From NCBI GenBank assembly GCA_028386065.3, contig JAKUCV010003286.1, positions 22,896 to 86,895 on the forward strand: a stretch of 64,000 bases of DNA. The letters run 5' to 3'. Every line of letters starts with the position of its first letter. Within the stretch, counting starts at the first letter, position 1. Below the pieces are notes generated by a model. That model searched no databases and was not told where the DNA came from. It saw only the letters and a list, made by a program, of their open reading frames with translations. The translations under genes and the position numbers were made by a program. This DNA comes from Turnera subulata. Lineage: Eukaryota > Streptophyta > Magnoliopsida > Malpighiales > Passifloraceae. This document shows, piece by piece, positions 11,601 to 24,890 of this stretch.

Positions 11601-14600
11601 TTGATTGCATTTTTTGTTGGTTTGTGTAAGAAATTTCAGCTCAAAACTCAAAAATCAAAATTTCAGCTCAAAACTGAAAAATTGCACCAATGGCGCCCCA
11701 ATAGCGCACCAATGACCCAGTGAACCAATGCATAAGAGCAATGTCCAAATCCACCGTTTCAAATGCTACCTAATGATTTTTGGACGCCTTCCCCAGACAT
11801 TTTGAGCTCATCTGTGGTGCTTTTCCATTTTTCCCGATTTACTGGATTTTAATTGTTCCAAAAATAAAAAGTTGGACTTCCACATCTCAGAAAAAATCTG
11901 AAATTTTGCAGGTAGAAGGATTGGATTTTTATTGGTGTGTGTACAAATTTTCAGCTCAAAACTCAAAAATTAAAATTTCAGCTCAAAACTCAAAAATCGC
12001 ACCAATGGCGTCCCAATCGCGCACCAATGTCGCACCAATGGCGCCCCAATGGCGCCCCAATAGCACACCAATGGCCCAGCGAACCAATGCATAAGAGTAA
12101 TTTCCAAATCCACCATGTAAAATGCTACCTATGATGATTCCACAAATATGGGGATGATTTATAAGGATTTTTGGATGCCTTCCCCGGACATTTTGAGCTC
12201 ATCTGAGATGCTTTTCCATTTTTCCCGATTTATGGGATTTTAATTGTTCCAAAAATGAAAAGTCGAACTTCCACTTCTCAGAAAATTCTTAAATTTTGCA
12301 ATTAGTTGGATTGGGTTTTTATTGGTTTGTGTATAAAATTTCAGGTCAAAACTCAAAAATCAAAATTTCAGCTCAAAACTCAAAAATCGCACCGATGGCG
12401 CCGAACCAATGGCGCCCCAATGGCCCAGTGAACCAATGCATAAGAGCAATCAACAAATCCACCATGTCAAATGCTACCAATGATGATTTCACAGATGTGG
12501 GGATGATTTATATGGATTTTTTGATGCCTTCCTCGGACATTTTTAGCTCGTCTGAGGTTCTTTTCCATTTTTCTCAATTTACAGGATTTTAATTGTTCCA
12601 AAAATATAAGGTCGGACTTCCACATCTCAGAAAATTATGAAATTTTTCAGGTAGTAGTACTGGATTTTTATTGGTCTGTGTACAAAATTTCAGCTCAAAA
12701 CTCAAAGATCAAAATTTCAGCTCAAAACTCAAAAATCGCACCAATAGCGCACCAATGGCGCACCAATGAGCAATCTCCAAATCCACCATGTTGGATGCCT
12801 TCCCCGGTCATTTTGAGCTCATCTGGGGTGCCTTTCCATTTTCCCGATTCACGGAATTTTAATTGTTCCAAAAATGAAAAGCCTGACTTCTAGTTCTCAG
12901 AAAATTCTGAAATTCTGCAGGTAGTTGGACTGGATTTTTATTAGTTTGTGTGCAAATTTTCAGCCCAAAACTCAAAAATCAAAATTTCAGCTCAAAACTC
13001 AAAAATCGCACCAATGGCGCACCAAAAAAGCAAAAATGGCGCCCCAATAGCTCACCAATGGCCCAGTGAACCAATGCATAAGAGCAAGCTCCAAATCCAC
13101 CATGTCAAACGCTATCTAAGATGATGCCACAAATATAGGGATGATTTATAAGGATTTCTGGATGCCTTCCCCGGACATTTTGAGCTCATCTGAGGTGCTT
13201 TTAAATTTTTCTTTATTTACGGGATTTTATTTGTTCCAAAAAATAAAAAGTCGGACTTCCACACCTCAGAAAAGTCTGAAATTTTGCAGGTAGTTGGACT
13301 GGATTTTTATGCGTGTGTGTACAAAATTTCAGCTCAAAATTCAAAAATCGCACCAGTAGCGCACCAATGAGCATTCTCCAAATCCACCATGTAAAATGCA
13401 GCCTAAGATGTTTCCACAAATATGGGGATGATTTATAAGGATTTTTGGATGCCTTCCGCTACATTTTGAGCTCATCTATGGTGCTTTTCCATTTTTCCCG
13501 ATTTACGGGATTTTAATTGTTCCAAAAATAAAAAGTCGGGCTTCCACTTCTCATAAAAATCTGAAATTTTGCAGGTAGTTGGATTGGAGTTTTACTGGTG
13601 TGTGTACAAAAGTACAGCTCAAAACTCAAAAATCATAATTTCAGCTCAAAACTGAAAAATCGCACCAATGGCGCACCAAAAGCGCCCCAATAGCGCACCA
13701 ATGGCCCAGTGAACCAATGCATAAGTGCAATCTCCAAATCCACCATGTAAAATGCTACCTATTATGATTCCACAAATATGGTTATGATTTACAAGGATTT
13801 TTGGATGCCTTCCCCGCACATTTTGAGCTCATCTGTGCTTTTCCTTTTTTCCCGAATTACGGGATTTTAATTGTTCCAAAAATAAAAATTTGGACTTCCA
13901 CTTCTCAAAAAAGTCTGCAATTTTTCAGATAGTTGGATTGTATTTTTATTCGTGTGTATACAAAATTTCAGCTCAAAACTCAAAAATTGCACCAATAGCG
14001 CAGCAATGGCGCCCCAATGGCGCACCAATATCGCACCAATGGCGCACCAATGAGCAATCCCCAAATCCACCAAGTCAATTGCCACCTGATATGATTCCAA
14101 AAATATGGGGATGATATATAAGGATTTTTGGATGGCTTCCTTGGACATTTTGAGTTCTTCTGATGTGCTTTTCCATTTTTCCCGATTTACAGGATTTTAA
14201 TTGTTCCAAAAAAAAAGTCGGACTTCCACGTCTCAGAAAATTCTAAAATTTTTCAGGTAGTTGGATTGGTGTTTTAATGGTGTGTGTACAAAACTTCAGC
14301 TCAAAAATCAAAAATCATAATTTCAGCTCAAAACTCAAAAATTGCACCAATGGCGCCCCAATAGCGCACCAATGGCCCAGTGAACCAATGCATAAGAGCA
14401 ATCTTCAAATCCACCATGTCAAACGCTACCTAAGACGACTCCACAAAACTGGGGATGATTTATAAGGATTTTTGGGTGCCCTCCCCGGACATTTTGAGCT
14501 CAACTAAAGTGCTTTTCCATTTTTCCCGATTTACGGTATTTTAATTGTTCCAAAAATAAAAATTCGGACTTCCACTCTTATAAAATTCTGAAATTTTGCA

Positions 14601-17600
14601 GGTAGTTGGATAGGTTTTTTATTGGTGTGTGTACAAAATTTCAGCACAATACTCAAAAATCAAAATTACAGCTCAATACTCAAAAATCGCACCAATGGCG
14701 CCCCAATAGCGCACCAATAGGGCACCAACGGCCCAGTGAACCAATGCATAACAGCAATCTCCAAATCCACCATGTCAAATGCTGTGTAACACGATTTCAC
14801 AGAAATGGGAATGATTTATAAGGATTTTTGGATGCCTTCCCCGGACATTTTGAGCTCATCTAAGTTGCTTTTTCATTTTTCCCAATTTACGGGATTTTAA
14901 TTGTTCCAAAATAATAGTCGGACTTCCACTTCTCATAGAAATCTGAAATTTTGAAGGTAGTTGGATTGTATTTTTATTCGTGTGTGTAAAAAAGTTCAGC
15001 TCAAAACTCAAAAATCGCACCAATAGCGCCCCAATGGCGAACCAATAGCGCACCAATGGCGCCACAATATCGCACCAATGGCGCACCAATGAGCAATCTC
15101 CAAATCCACCACATCAAATGGCACCTAAGATGTTTCCACAAATATGGGGATGATTTATAAGGATTTTTTGATGGCTTCCTCGGACATTTTGAGGTCATCT
15201 GAGGTGCTTTTCCATTTTTCCCAATTTACGGATTTTAATTGTTTAAAAAATAAAAAGTCAGACTTCCACATCTCAGAAAAATATGACATTTTGAAGGTAG
15301 TTAGATTGGAGTTTTATTGGTGCGTGTACAAAATTACCGCTCAAAAATAAAAAATCTTAATTTCAGCTCAAAACTCAAAAATCACACCAATGGCGCACCA
15401 ATAGCGCACCAATGGCGCCCCAATAGCGCACCAATGGCCCAGTGAACCCTTGCATAAGAGCAATCTCCAAATCCACCATGTCAAATTCCACCTAAGAAGA
15501 TTCCACAAAATTGGGGATGATTTATTAGGATTTTTTGGAGCCTTCCCCGGACATTTTGAGCTCATCTAAGGTGCTTTTCCATTTTTCCCGATTTACTGGA
15601 TTTTAATTGTTGCAAAAATAAAAAGTCAGACTTTCACTTCTCATAAAAATCTGAAAATTTTCAGGTATTTGGATATGTTTTTTATTGGTGCGTGTACAAA
15701 ATTTCAGCACAAAACTCAAAAATCAAAATTTCTTCTCAAAACTAAAAATTCGCCCCAATAGCGCACCAATGGCCCAGTGAACCAATGCATAAGAGCAATC
15801 TCCAAATCCACCACGTAAAATGCTACCTTAGACGATTCTACAAAAATGGGGATGATTTATAAAGATTTTTGGATGCCTTCCCCGGACATTTTGAGCTCAT
15901 CTAAGGTGCTTTTCCTTTTTTCCCGATTTACGGGATTTTAATTGTTCCAAAAAATAAAAAGTCGGACTTCCACTTCTCATAAAAATGTGAAATTTTTCAG
16001 GTAGTTGTACTGTATTTTTTATTCGTGCGTGTACAAAATTTCAGCTCAAAACTCAAAAATCGCACTAGTAGCGCACCAATAGGGAACCAATGGCGCACCA
16101 TTATCGCACCAACGGCGCACCAATGAGCAATCTCAAAATCCACCATGTCAAATGCCATGTAAGATGATTCGAAAAATATGGGGTTGATTTATAAGGATTT
16201 TTGGATGGCTTCCTCGGACATTTTGAGGTCATCTGAGGTGCTTTTCCTTTTTTCCCGATTTACGGAATTTTAATTGTTCCAAAAATAAGAAATCAGACAT
16301 TCACTTCTCAGAAAAATCTGAAATTTAGCAGGTAGTTGGATCGGATTTTTATTGGTGTGTGTAGAAAATTTCTGCTCGAAACTCAAAAAAAAAATTTCTG
16401 CTCAAAACTCAAAAATCGCACCAATAGCGCACCAATGGCGCACCAAAGAGCAATCTCCAAATCCACCATGTAAAATGCAACCTAAGATGATTCCACAAAT
16501 ATGGGGATGATTTATAAGGATTTTTGGATGCCTTTCTCAGACATTTTGAGGTCATCTGAGGTGCTTTTCCTTTTTCCCCGATTTACGGGATTTTAGTAGT
16601 ACCAAAAATAAAAAATCAGACTTCCACTTCTCAGAAAAATCTTGCAGGTAGTTGGATTGGATTTTTATTGGTGTGTGTAAAAAAATTCAGCTCAAAACTC
16701 AAAAATCAAAATTTCAGCTCAAAACTCAAAAATCGCACCAATAGCGCACCACCGGCGCCCCTGTGGCGCCCCAATGGCGCACCAGGGGCGCACCATTGAG
16801 CAATCTCCAAATCCACCATGTCAAATACTACCTAAGATGATTCCACAAATATGGGGATGATTTATAAGGACTTTTGGATGCCTTCCACGGATATTTTGAG
16901 GTCATCTGAGGTGCTTTTCCTTTTTTTCCCGATTTACGGGATTTTAATTGTTCCAAAAATAAAAAGTCAGACTTCCACTTCTCAGAAAAATCCGAAATTT
17001 TGCAGGTATTTGGATCCGATTTTTATTGGTGTGTGTAGATAATCTCTTCTCAATACTCAAAAATGAAAATTTCAGCTCAAAACTCAAAAATCGCACCAAT
17101 AGCTCACCAATGGCGCCCCAATAGCGCGCCAATGGCGCACCAAAGGCCCAGTGAACCAATGCAAAAGAGCAATCTCCGAATCCACCATGAAAATTGCTAC
17201 CTAAGATGATTAAAAAAATTGGGGATGATTTATAAGGATTTTTGGATGCCTTCCCCGGACATTTTGAGCTCATCTGAGGTGCTTTTCCATTTTTCCCGAT
17301 TTACGGGATTTTAATTGTTCCAAAAATAAAAAGTCAGACTACTACATCTCAGAAAAATCTGAAATTTTTCAGGTAGTTGGATTGGATTTTTATTGGTGTG
17401 TGTACAAAATTTCAGCTCAAAACCCCAAAATAAAAATTTCAGCTCAAAACTCAAAAATCGCACCAATAGCGCACCAACGAGCAATCTCCAAATCCACCAT
17501 GTCAAATGCTACATACGAGGATTCCATAGAAATGGGGATGATTTAAAAGGATTTTTGGATGCCCTGCCCGGACATTTTGAGCTCATCTGGGGTGCTTTTC

Positions 17601-20600
17601 CATTTTCCCGATTTACGGGATTTTAATTGTTCCAAAAATGAAAAGTCGAACTTCCACATCTCATAAAATTTTAAAATTTTTCAGGTAGTTGGATTGGGTT
17701 TCTATTGGTTTGTGTAAAAAAGTTCAGCTCAAAACTCTAAAATTAAAATTTCAGCTCGAAACTTAAAAATCGCACCATTGGCGCCCCAGTGGCCCAGTGA
17801 TGCGTAAGAGAAATCTCCAAATCCATCAGGTCAAATGCTACCTATGATGATTCCACAAATATGCTGATTATTTATAAGGATTTTTGGATTCCTTCCCTGG
17901 ACATTTTGAGATCATCTGAGGTGCTTTTCCATTTTTCCCGATTTGCGGGATTTTAGTTGTTCCAAAAATAAAAAGTCGGTCTTCCCCTTCTTAGAAAATC
18001 CAAAATTTTAATGTTATTTGGATTGGATTTTTATTGGTGTGTGTACAAAATTTCAGCTCAAAACCCAATAACTAAGATTTCAGCTCAAAACTCAAAAATC
18101 GCACCAATAGGGCATCAATGGCGCACTAGTGAGCAATCTCTATATCCACCATGTCAAATGCTACCTGAAATGATTCCACAAACATTGGTTTGATTTATTA
18201 GGATTTTTGGATGCCTTCCTCGGACATTTTGCGGTCATCTGAGGTGCTTTTCTATTTTTCCCGATTCACCTGATTTTAATTGTTCCAAAAATAAAAAGTC
18301 GGACTACCATATCTCAGAAAAATCTGAAATTTTGCAGATAGTTGGATTTTATTTTTGTTGGTGTGTAAATTTCAGATTAAAACTCAAAAATCGCATCAAT
18401 AGCTCACCAATGGCGCACCAATAGTGCCCCAGTGGCGCACCAACGGCGCCCCAATAGCGCACCAATGGCCAAGTGAACCAATGCATAAGAGCAATCTCCA
18501 AATCCACCATGTAAAACGCTACCTAAGATTATTCCACAAATATGAGGTTGATTTATAAGGATTTTTGGATGCCTTCCTCGGACATTTTGAGCTCATCTGA
18601 GGTGCTTTGCCATTTTTCCCGATTTACGGAATTTTAATTGTTCCAAAAATAAAAAGTCGGACTTCAACATCTGAGAAAAATCTGAAATTTTGCAGGTAGA
18701 AGGATTGGATTTTTATTGGTGTGTGTTCAAAATTTCAGCTCTAAACTGAAAAATCGTACCAATGGCGCACCAATAGCGCACCAATACCGCACCAATGGCG
18801 CCCCAATAACGCAGCAATGGCCCAGTGAACCAATTCATAAGAGTAATCACCAAATCCAACATTTTAGATTCCACAAATATGGGGATGATTTATAAGGATT
18901 TTGGGATGCCTTCCCCGAACATTTTGAGCTCATTTGAGGTGCTTTTCCATTTTTCCCGATTTACAGGTTTCTAATTGATAAAAAAACAAAAATTCGGACT
19001 TCTAAATCTAAGAAAAATCTGAAATTTTGCAGGTAGTTGGATTGGATTTTTATTGGTGTGTGTACAAAATTTGAGCTCAAAAATAAAAAATCAAAATTTC
19101 AGCTCAAATCTCAAAAATCGTGCCAATAGTACACCAATGTCGGGCCAATGAGCAATCTCCAAATCCACCATGTCAAATGCTATTTATGATGATTCCACAA
19201 ATATGGGAATGATATATAAGGATTTTTGGATGTCTTCCCCAGACATTTTGTGCTCATCTGATGTGTTTTTACATTTTTTTCGATTTGCGGGACTTTAATT
19301 GTTCCAAAAATAAAAAATTGCACTTCCACAACTCAGAAAATTCTGAAATTTTGCAGGTAGTTGGATTGGGGTTTAATTGGTTTGTGTAAAAAATTTCAAC
19401 TCAAAACTCAAAACTCAAAATTTCAGCTCAAAACTTAAAAATCGCACCAATGGCGCCCCAATGGCCCAGTGAACCAATGTGTAAGAGTAATCTCCAAATC
19501 CACCATGTCAAATGCTACCTAAATGATTCCACAAATTTGGGGATGATTTATAATGATTTTTGGATGCCTTCCCCAGACATTTTGAGCTCATCTGAGGTGC
19601 TTTTCCATTTTTGCGACTTCGACATCTCAAAGAAATCTGAAATTTTGCAGGTAGTTGGATTGGATTTTTATTGGTGTGTGTACAAATGTTTTGCTCAAAA
19701 CTTAAAAATCCAAATTTCAGCTCAAAACTCAAAAATCGCACCAATAGCGCCCCAATAGCGAATCAATGGCCCAGTGAACCAATGCATAAGAGCAATCACC
19801 AAATCCACCATGTAAAATTCTACCTAAAAGATTCCACAAATATGGGGATGATTTATAAGGATTTTTGAACGCCATCCCCGGACATTTTGAGCTCATCTGA
19901 GGTGCTTTTCCAATTTTCCCGATTTACGGGATTTTAATAATTCCTAAAATAAAAAATCGGACTTCCAGTTCTCTGAAAAATCTGAAATTTTTCAGGTAGT
20001 TGGATTTTATTTTTATTGGTTTGTGTACAAAATTTCAGCTCAAAACTCAAAAATCGCACCAATGGCGCCCCAATCGCGCACCAATGGCGCAACAATGGCG
20101 CCCCTATAGCACACCAATGGCGTAGTGAACCAATGCATAAGAGTAATCTCCAAACCCACCATGTAAAATGCTACGTATGATGATTCCAGAAATATGGGGA
20201 TGATTTATAAGGATTTTTGGATGCCTTCCCCGGACTTTTTGAGCTCATCTGAGGTGCTTTTCCATTTTTCCCGATTTACGTGATTTTAATTGTTCCAAAA
20301 ATGAAAAGTCGAACTTCCACTTCTCAGAAAATTCTGAAATTTTGCAGGTAGTTGGATTGGGTTTTTAATGGTTTGTGTAAAAAATTTCAGCTCAAAACTC
20401 AAAAATCAAAATTTTAGCTCAAAACTCAAAAATCGCACCAATGGCGCCCCAATGGCCCAGTGAACCAATGCATAAGAGCAATCTCCAAATCCACCAGGTC
20501 AAATGCTACCTATGATGATTCCACATATATGGGGATGATTTATAAGGATTTTTTAGCTTATCTGAGGTTCTTTTCCATTTTTCCCGATTTACGGGAATTT

Positions 20601-21802
20601 AATTGTTCCAAAAAGAAAAAGTCGGACTTCCACTTCTCTGAAAAATCAAAAATTTTGCAGGTTGTTGGATTGGATTTTTATTGGTGTGTGTACAATGTCC
20701 AAATCCACCCTGTCAAAATGCTACCTAAGAAGATTCCACAAATATGGGGATGATTTATAAGGATTTTTGGGAGCGTTCCCCAGACATTTTGAGCTCATCT
20801 GAGGTGCTTTTCCAATTTTCCCGATTTACGGGATTTTAATTGTTCCAAAAATAAAAAATCAAACTTCCACATCTCTGAAAATTCTGAAATTTTGCAGGTA
20901 GTTGGATTGGATTTTTATTGGATTGTGTACAGAATTTCAGCTCAAAACACAAAAGCCAAAATTTCAGCTCAAATCTCAAAAATCGCACCAATGGCACCCC
21001 AATAGCGCACCATTGGCTCCCTAATAGCGCCCCAATAGCGCACCAGTGGCCAAGTGAACCAATCTATAGGAGAATTCTCCAAATCTATCGGGTCGAAAGC
21101 TACCTAAGATGATTCCACAAATATGGGGATGATTTATAAGGATTTTAGGATGCCTTCCCCGGACATTTTGAGCTCATCTGGGGTGCTTTTCCATTTTTTC
21201 CGATTTACGGGATTTTAATTGTTCCAAAAATGAAAAGCCTGACTTCTACTTCTCAGAAAATTCTGAAATTTTGCAGGTAGTTGGATTGGATTTTTATTGG
21301 TTTGTGTGCAAAGTTTCAGCTCAAAACTCAAAAATTAAAATTTCAGCTCAAAACTCAAAAATCGCACCAGTGGCGCACCAATAGCGCCCCAATGGGGCAC
21401 CAAAAGCGCACCAATGGTGCACCAATGGCCCAGTGAACCAATGCATAAGAGCAATCTCCAAATGCACCATGTAAAATGCTACCTAAGATGATTCCACAAA
21501 TATGGGAATGATTTATAAGAATTTTTGGATGCCTTCCTCGGACATTTTGAGCTCATCTGAGGTGCTTTTCCAATTTTCCCGATTTACGGGATTTTAATTG
21601 TTGCAAAAATAAAAGGTCGGACTTCCACATCTCAGAAAAATCTGAAATTTTGCAGGTTGTTGGATTGGATTTTTATTGGTGTGTGTACAAAATTTCAGCT
21701 CAAAACTCAAAAATCAAAATTTCAGCTTAAAACTCAAAAATCGCACCAATGGCGCATCAATAGCGCCCCAATGGGGCACCAATAGCGCATCAATGGCGCA
21801 CC
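5651..21802. repeat. Satellite array, left arm, segment 2
   Basis: About 48 monomers of the same family and orientation as 1-5350. Irregular units mark past rearrangements: a monomer losing its middle near 8040 (ATGGCCCAGTGAGCTACC); a scrambled unit near 9158-9200; a partial repeat of the GGGATTTTA block near 11520; truncations near 12790, 19612, 20552 and 20695. Five bases at the right end, gcacc (21798-21802), are duplicated at 32489-32493 by the copia insertion. Confidence 0.95.
13580..21560. repeat. Macro-repeat copy B (satellite)
   Basis: Second copy of the ordered set of monomer variants described for 2090-13130, lying almost directly after it. Compared with copy A it has extra monomers near 16.6-17.3 kb and lacks roughly 1.3 kb corresponding to about 10.6-11.9 kb of copy A. 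This reads as an old large-scale tandem duplication since altered by unequal exchange. Boundaries are approximate and set by reading diagnostic variants, not by alignment. Confidence 0.6.
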
Positions 21803-23330
21803 TATAAGGAACCGGGCATGCAAACTTGACAATCAAAATGCAGCGGAAAGACCCGGTACTCATATAGGATCCAAGTGAAGCCAACTAAACCGAATAACAA
21901 TTTTTCGTACCTTGCTTGGTTGAGGTCTTTCACCCAACTGTAGTGTAGAATCAGCAAGAACCCGACAAGAAATCTGGCTCCTCTATGGTATCCACACGAA
22001 CTGTCGATGTCCAACTAGCAATCGTCTTACGATCCCCAACCCGAGCACTCCCGAACCGCAGTGCTAGCTGCAGAAAACCAAGAGCTAGAACTTGTGTTTG
22101 ATGTGTTTCTTTCTTTCTCAAAAAAAGGGGTGTGTAATCTGAATATTCAAGTCTCACTCAAGTCTCACTTGTGTGTGTTCTTGCAAGTCTGAAAAATCCG
22201 AATTCAAGAGCTAGATAATCTCACTACCCACACCCACTATTGCATAAAGTGAATGGAGACAATGGCCAACATAATGGTCCACCATCTATCATGATTAAGA
22301 TTCCCATTATCTTGTCTACCACTAATGCATTATCATATATCAACACATCACATCACTAATTCTGGTTCAGTAATTCAGACAATTAGTGAACCAAAACGAC
22401 CCTGGTCCAACCACGGTCCAACCATGGTCCAACTACCTAGTCGAACCACTGTCCAACCACCTGGTTGAACCACGGTCCAACTATGGTTCAACCACCAGCT
22501 CTAATCAACAGTTCTATGTGTGTGACCCTGTAGGCACTTGTAACGTTTGGCTAAGCAAAGAGCGGCGTCTAGCAACACATCATTGCTACCCAAACGACAA
22601 GATCAGTACTGATTCAATATGCCTCGGAAACATGTCATCGTCCTTTCGTCCCATTATCAAGATTAAACACGAGACAAGGAAAACGTCATTCTCGTATACG
22701 TTGAATCATAGTTTCTTGATCCCTGAGTTAACTGTGTAAAACGGATACTCATGATATCACCATATCACATAATCCGAGCGTGGCCACGCATTTAACAGTT
22801 CAACTCTATCAAGAGGCCATCTGATAATATACTCGTTATATGGGTTGGAGGAATCCCATCTCGATCAATCAAAACCCACTACACATTATATCATATACCC
22901 AATGATTACCCTTAAGTCCACTCAGTTACGAATGACCAGGAATAATATCAAAGTATACGACTCATATGTTGGGAACCTTGATGATCTCAGGTCTAAGGAC
23001 AATACATATAAGAACCACTAATGACAATCATATAATGTTCCATGTAGGGTTCTTATGTGGGTCGGTCCAGTCCATAAGTTCTCTAACTTGTACCCGTATG
23101 TAGAATTCATATCTCATATAATTCTCAACATACGCTGGTCTTTATTTATTATTACAACCCATCCATAATAATAATCGACTAGGGACATTTAAGAATATAT
23201 CAAATATATTCTAGGGTTATAAATATGTGCAAGTGTTTATCTCATAAACATATTTATTGGAACAACCTTAATGTATATACATGACTACATACGATCATCC
23301 ATTGATTGGCTTTTGGGCACATTACTAACA
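21803..23330 (-). repeat. Copia 3' LTR (1528 bp)
   Basis: Matches 28481-32488 minus the nested insertion, from tataag at the left to ACTAACA at the right; on the coding strand it starts TGTTAGTAATG. A possible coding-strand TATA-like stretch (ATATTTATAACC, about 23214-23226) lies about 105 bp from the LTR start. It lacks the 12-bp-stem hairpin found in the other LTR. Open frames inside, such as that at 22386-22739, have no recognisable product. Confidence 0.93.
22395..22498. repeat. Short GGTCCAACCA subrepeats in the copia LTR
   Basis: Seven or more imperfect copies of an 11-12 bp unit (GGTCCAACCAC and GTCGAACCACT variants) in tandem. The matching place in the other LTR (about 31556-31625) has fewer units, so copy number changed after insertion or at reverse transcription. 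Confidence 0.7.
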
Positions 23331-23342
23331 ATCTCCCACTTG
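23331..23342 (-). other. Copia polypurine tract
   Basis: On the coding strand, CAAGTGGGAGAT lies directly before TGTTAG of the 3' LTR and just after the polyprotein stop codon. This is the expected place for the plus-strand primer of reverse transcription, and TGGGAGAT next to the LTR is usual in plant copia elements. Confidence 0.85.
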
Positions 23343-23344
23343 CA

Positions 23345-23759
23345 CTAGAGCCAATCATCTATGTATCTAATACCAATGGATGTAGCATGACCATCATGCT
23401 TCCGTTGTGTGAGAGGCTCAGTCAAAGGGTCTGCTACATAGTTCTCAGAAGGAACTTTGTACAGGCCCAGTTGTAGAGTCGACAACTGTTTCTTGCTTGG
23501 AACTCTTCCAGCAAATAGCACCAACTCCTAGACAAAACACATAGCCTGACTGCGATCTAAAGTCATCCCTGTCGGTTCGGAAGCTAGCATCTGTGTAACC
23601 CTTACAACAAGCTCACCAATGCTTCCGTAGACAAGGAATGCATCCTTAGTCCTTCTCAAGTACTTAAAGATGTTCTTAACCGCTGTCCAGTGACTTTCAC
23701 CGGGATCAGATTGATATCTGCTTGTGACACATAAGCGACATCCGGTCGAGTACATAGCA
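23345..23759 (-). pseudogene. Copia RNase H and polyprotein C-terminus, broken
   Basis: Reading from 23759 downward gives fragments of the end of RT and the start of RNase H: SRYQSDPGESHW, WTAVKNIFKYLRRTKD, then a one-base shift near 23605 into GYTDASFRTDRDD and QSGYVFCLG, WKSSKQETVVDSTT. At about 23478 the frame jumps from DSTT to GLYKVPSENYVADPLTEPL. The segment that should carry the TEAEY catalytic glutamate is therefore deleted. The reading ends with IGIRYIDDWL and a TAG stop at 23345-23347, close to the polypurine tract. Another frameshift lies near 23730. RNase H cannot be functional. Confidence 0.85.
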
Positions 23760-24890
23760 TGGCATACATGATAGGTCCTATTGTAGAAACATAAGGAATC
23801 TTACTCATCCGTTCTCTCTCCTTAGATGTACTAGGACATCGATTCTTTGAGAGAGATACGCCATGTGACATGGGCAAGAAACCTTTCTTGGAATCTTGCA
23901 TGCTAAACCTCTTTAGCACCTTGTCAATATACGTACTCTGACTTAGCCCGAGAAGCCTTTTGGATCTATCTCTATAGATCTTTATACCTAACACATAGGT
24001 AGCTTCTGCTAAGTCCTTCATTGAGAAATTCTTTTCTAACCAAGTCTTTATAGACTGTAGTGTTGGAATATCATTTCCAATGAGTAGAATGTCGTCAACA
24101 TACAACAACAAGAAAACAATAGTGCTCCCACTAGCCTTCTTGTAAACACATGGCTCATCTTCATTTTTAATGAAACTAAACTCTTTGATACTTAATTAAA
24201 ACGAAGATTCCAACTCCTTGAAGCTTGCATTAGTCCATAAATGGACCTCTGCAACTTGCCTACCATATTAGCACTCTTTGGATCGACAAAACCTTCAGGT
24301 TGTGTCATGTACACATCCTCTAAAATATTTCCGTTAAGGAAAGCGGTTTTGACACCCATTTTCCATATCTCATAATCATGGTATGCTGTTGTAGCCAATA
24401 GAATCCAGATGGATTTAACCATGGCAACTGGTGAGAAAGTTTCATCATAGTCAATACCATGAACTAGTTTGGAATCTTTCGCAACCAATCGCCCTTTAAA
24501 GGTAATCACATTACCATCCATGTCGGTCTTTTTCTTAAGGACCCATTTGCACCCTATGGGTTTTACCCCTTCAGGTGGATCAACCAAGGTCCATACCTTG
24601 TTTTCATACATGGATTCCATCTCCGAATTCATGGCTTCTAGCCACTTTTTAGAGTCTGGACCCGTAATGGCCTGCTGATAGGAAGTGGGCTCATCCTCAT
24701 CTATGAGCATCACGTCTCCAATATGAGTCATAAGAAATCCATATCTCTCAGGCTCATGCCGAATCCTATACGACCTACGTGGTCCATGTGTTATAAGTGC
24801 AGGACTTTCATCCACTTGTGGTTCCTGTCCTCGTTCCATCTCAGCCTCTAGATCTCGAACTTCTTCGAGTTCTATTTTTTTTTCTCCCAC
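23760..24890 (-). pseudogene. Copia reverse transcriptase region, broken
   Basis: The open part 24890-24192 carries the linker and RT N-terminus: WLEAMNSEMESMYENKVWTL, GCKWVLKKK, GRLVAKDSK, DYDETFSPVAMVKSI, MTQPEGF and KLQRSIYGLMQASRSWN. A frameshift near 24190 leads into SIKEFSFIKNEDEPCVYKK and then the intact polymerase box YVDDILL (near 24100). The first catalytic aspartate, expected in MDVKTAFL, is glycine here (codon at 24354-24356, GGT where GAT is expected). An expanded run of nine A near 24875 shifts the frame between integrase and RT. The family role is copying element RNA to DNA; this copy could not do so. Confidence 0.9.

Larger units (their letters stand above)
2090..13130. repeat. 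Macro-repeat copy A (satellite)
   Basis: Diagnostic monomer variants occur here in the same order as in 13580-21560. Examples: ACCTATTATGATTCC at about 2288 and 13758; AGCAATCCCCAAATCC near 2975 and 14054; TTGGATATGTTTTTTATTGG near 5927 and 15670; TAGTTGTACTGTA near 6271 and 16003; GCTCGAAACTC followed by a run of A near 6609 and 16374; GAAATGATTCCACAAACATT near 7697 and 18166; GACTTCGACATCTC near 10200 and 19615; GAAAAGCCTGACTTCTA near 12877 and 21232. The offset drifts from about 11.5 to 8.1 kb because monomers were gained or lost. Boundaries are approximate. Confidence 0.65.

Noticed and set aside
1..21802. Dozens of 60-110 codon open frames with recurring phrases such as WIGFLLVCVQNFSSKLKN and SPTFYFWNN
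   Set aside because: They repeat with the satellite period on both strands, have no conserved start and match no family I know; they are by-products of the repeat.
22386..22739. 117-codon frame in the copia LTR, partly repeated at 31676-31897
   Set aside because: The similarity between copies is LTR identity, not protein conservation; no domain or plausible start context.
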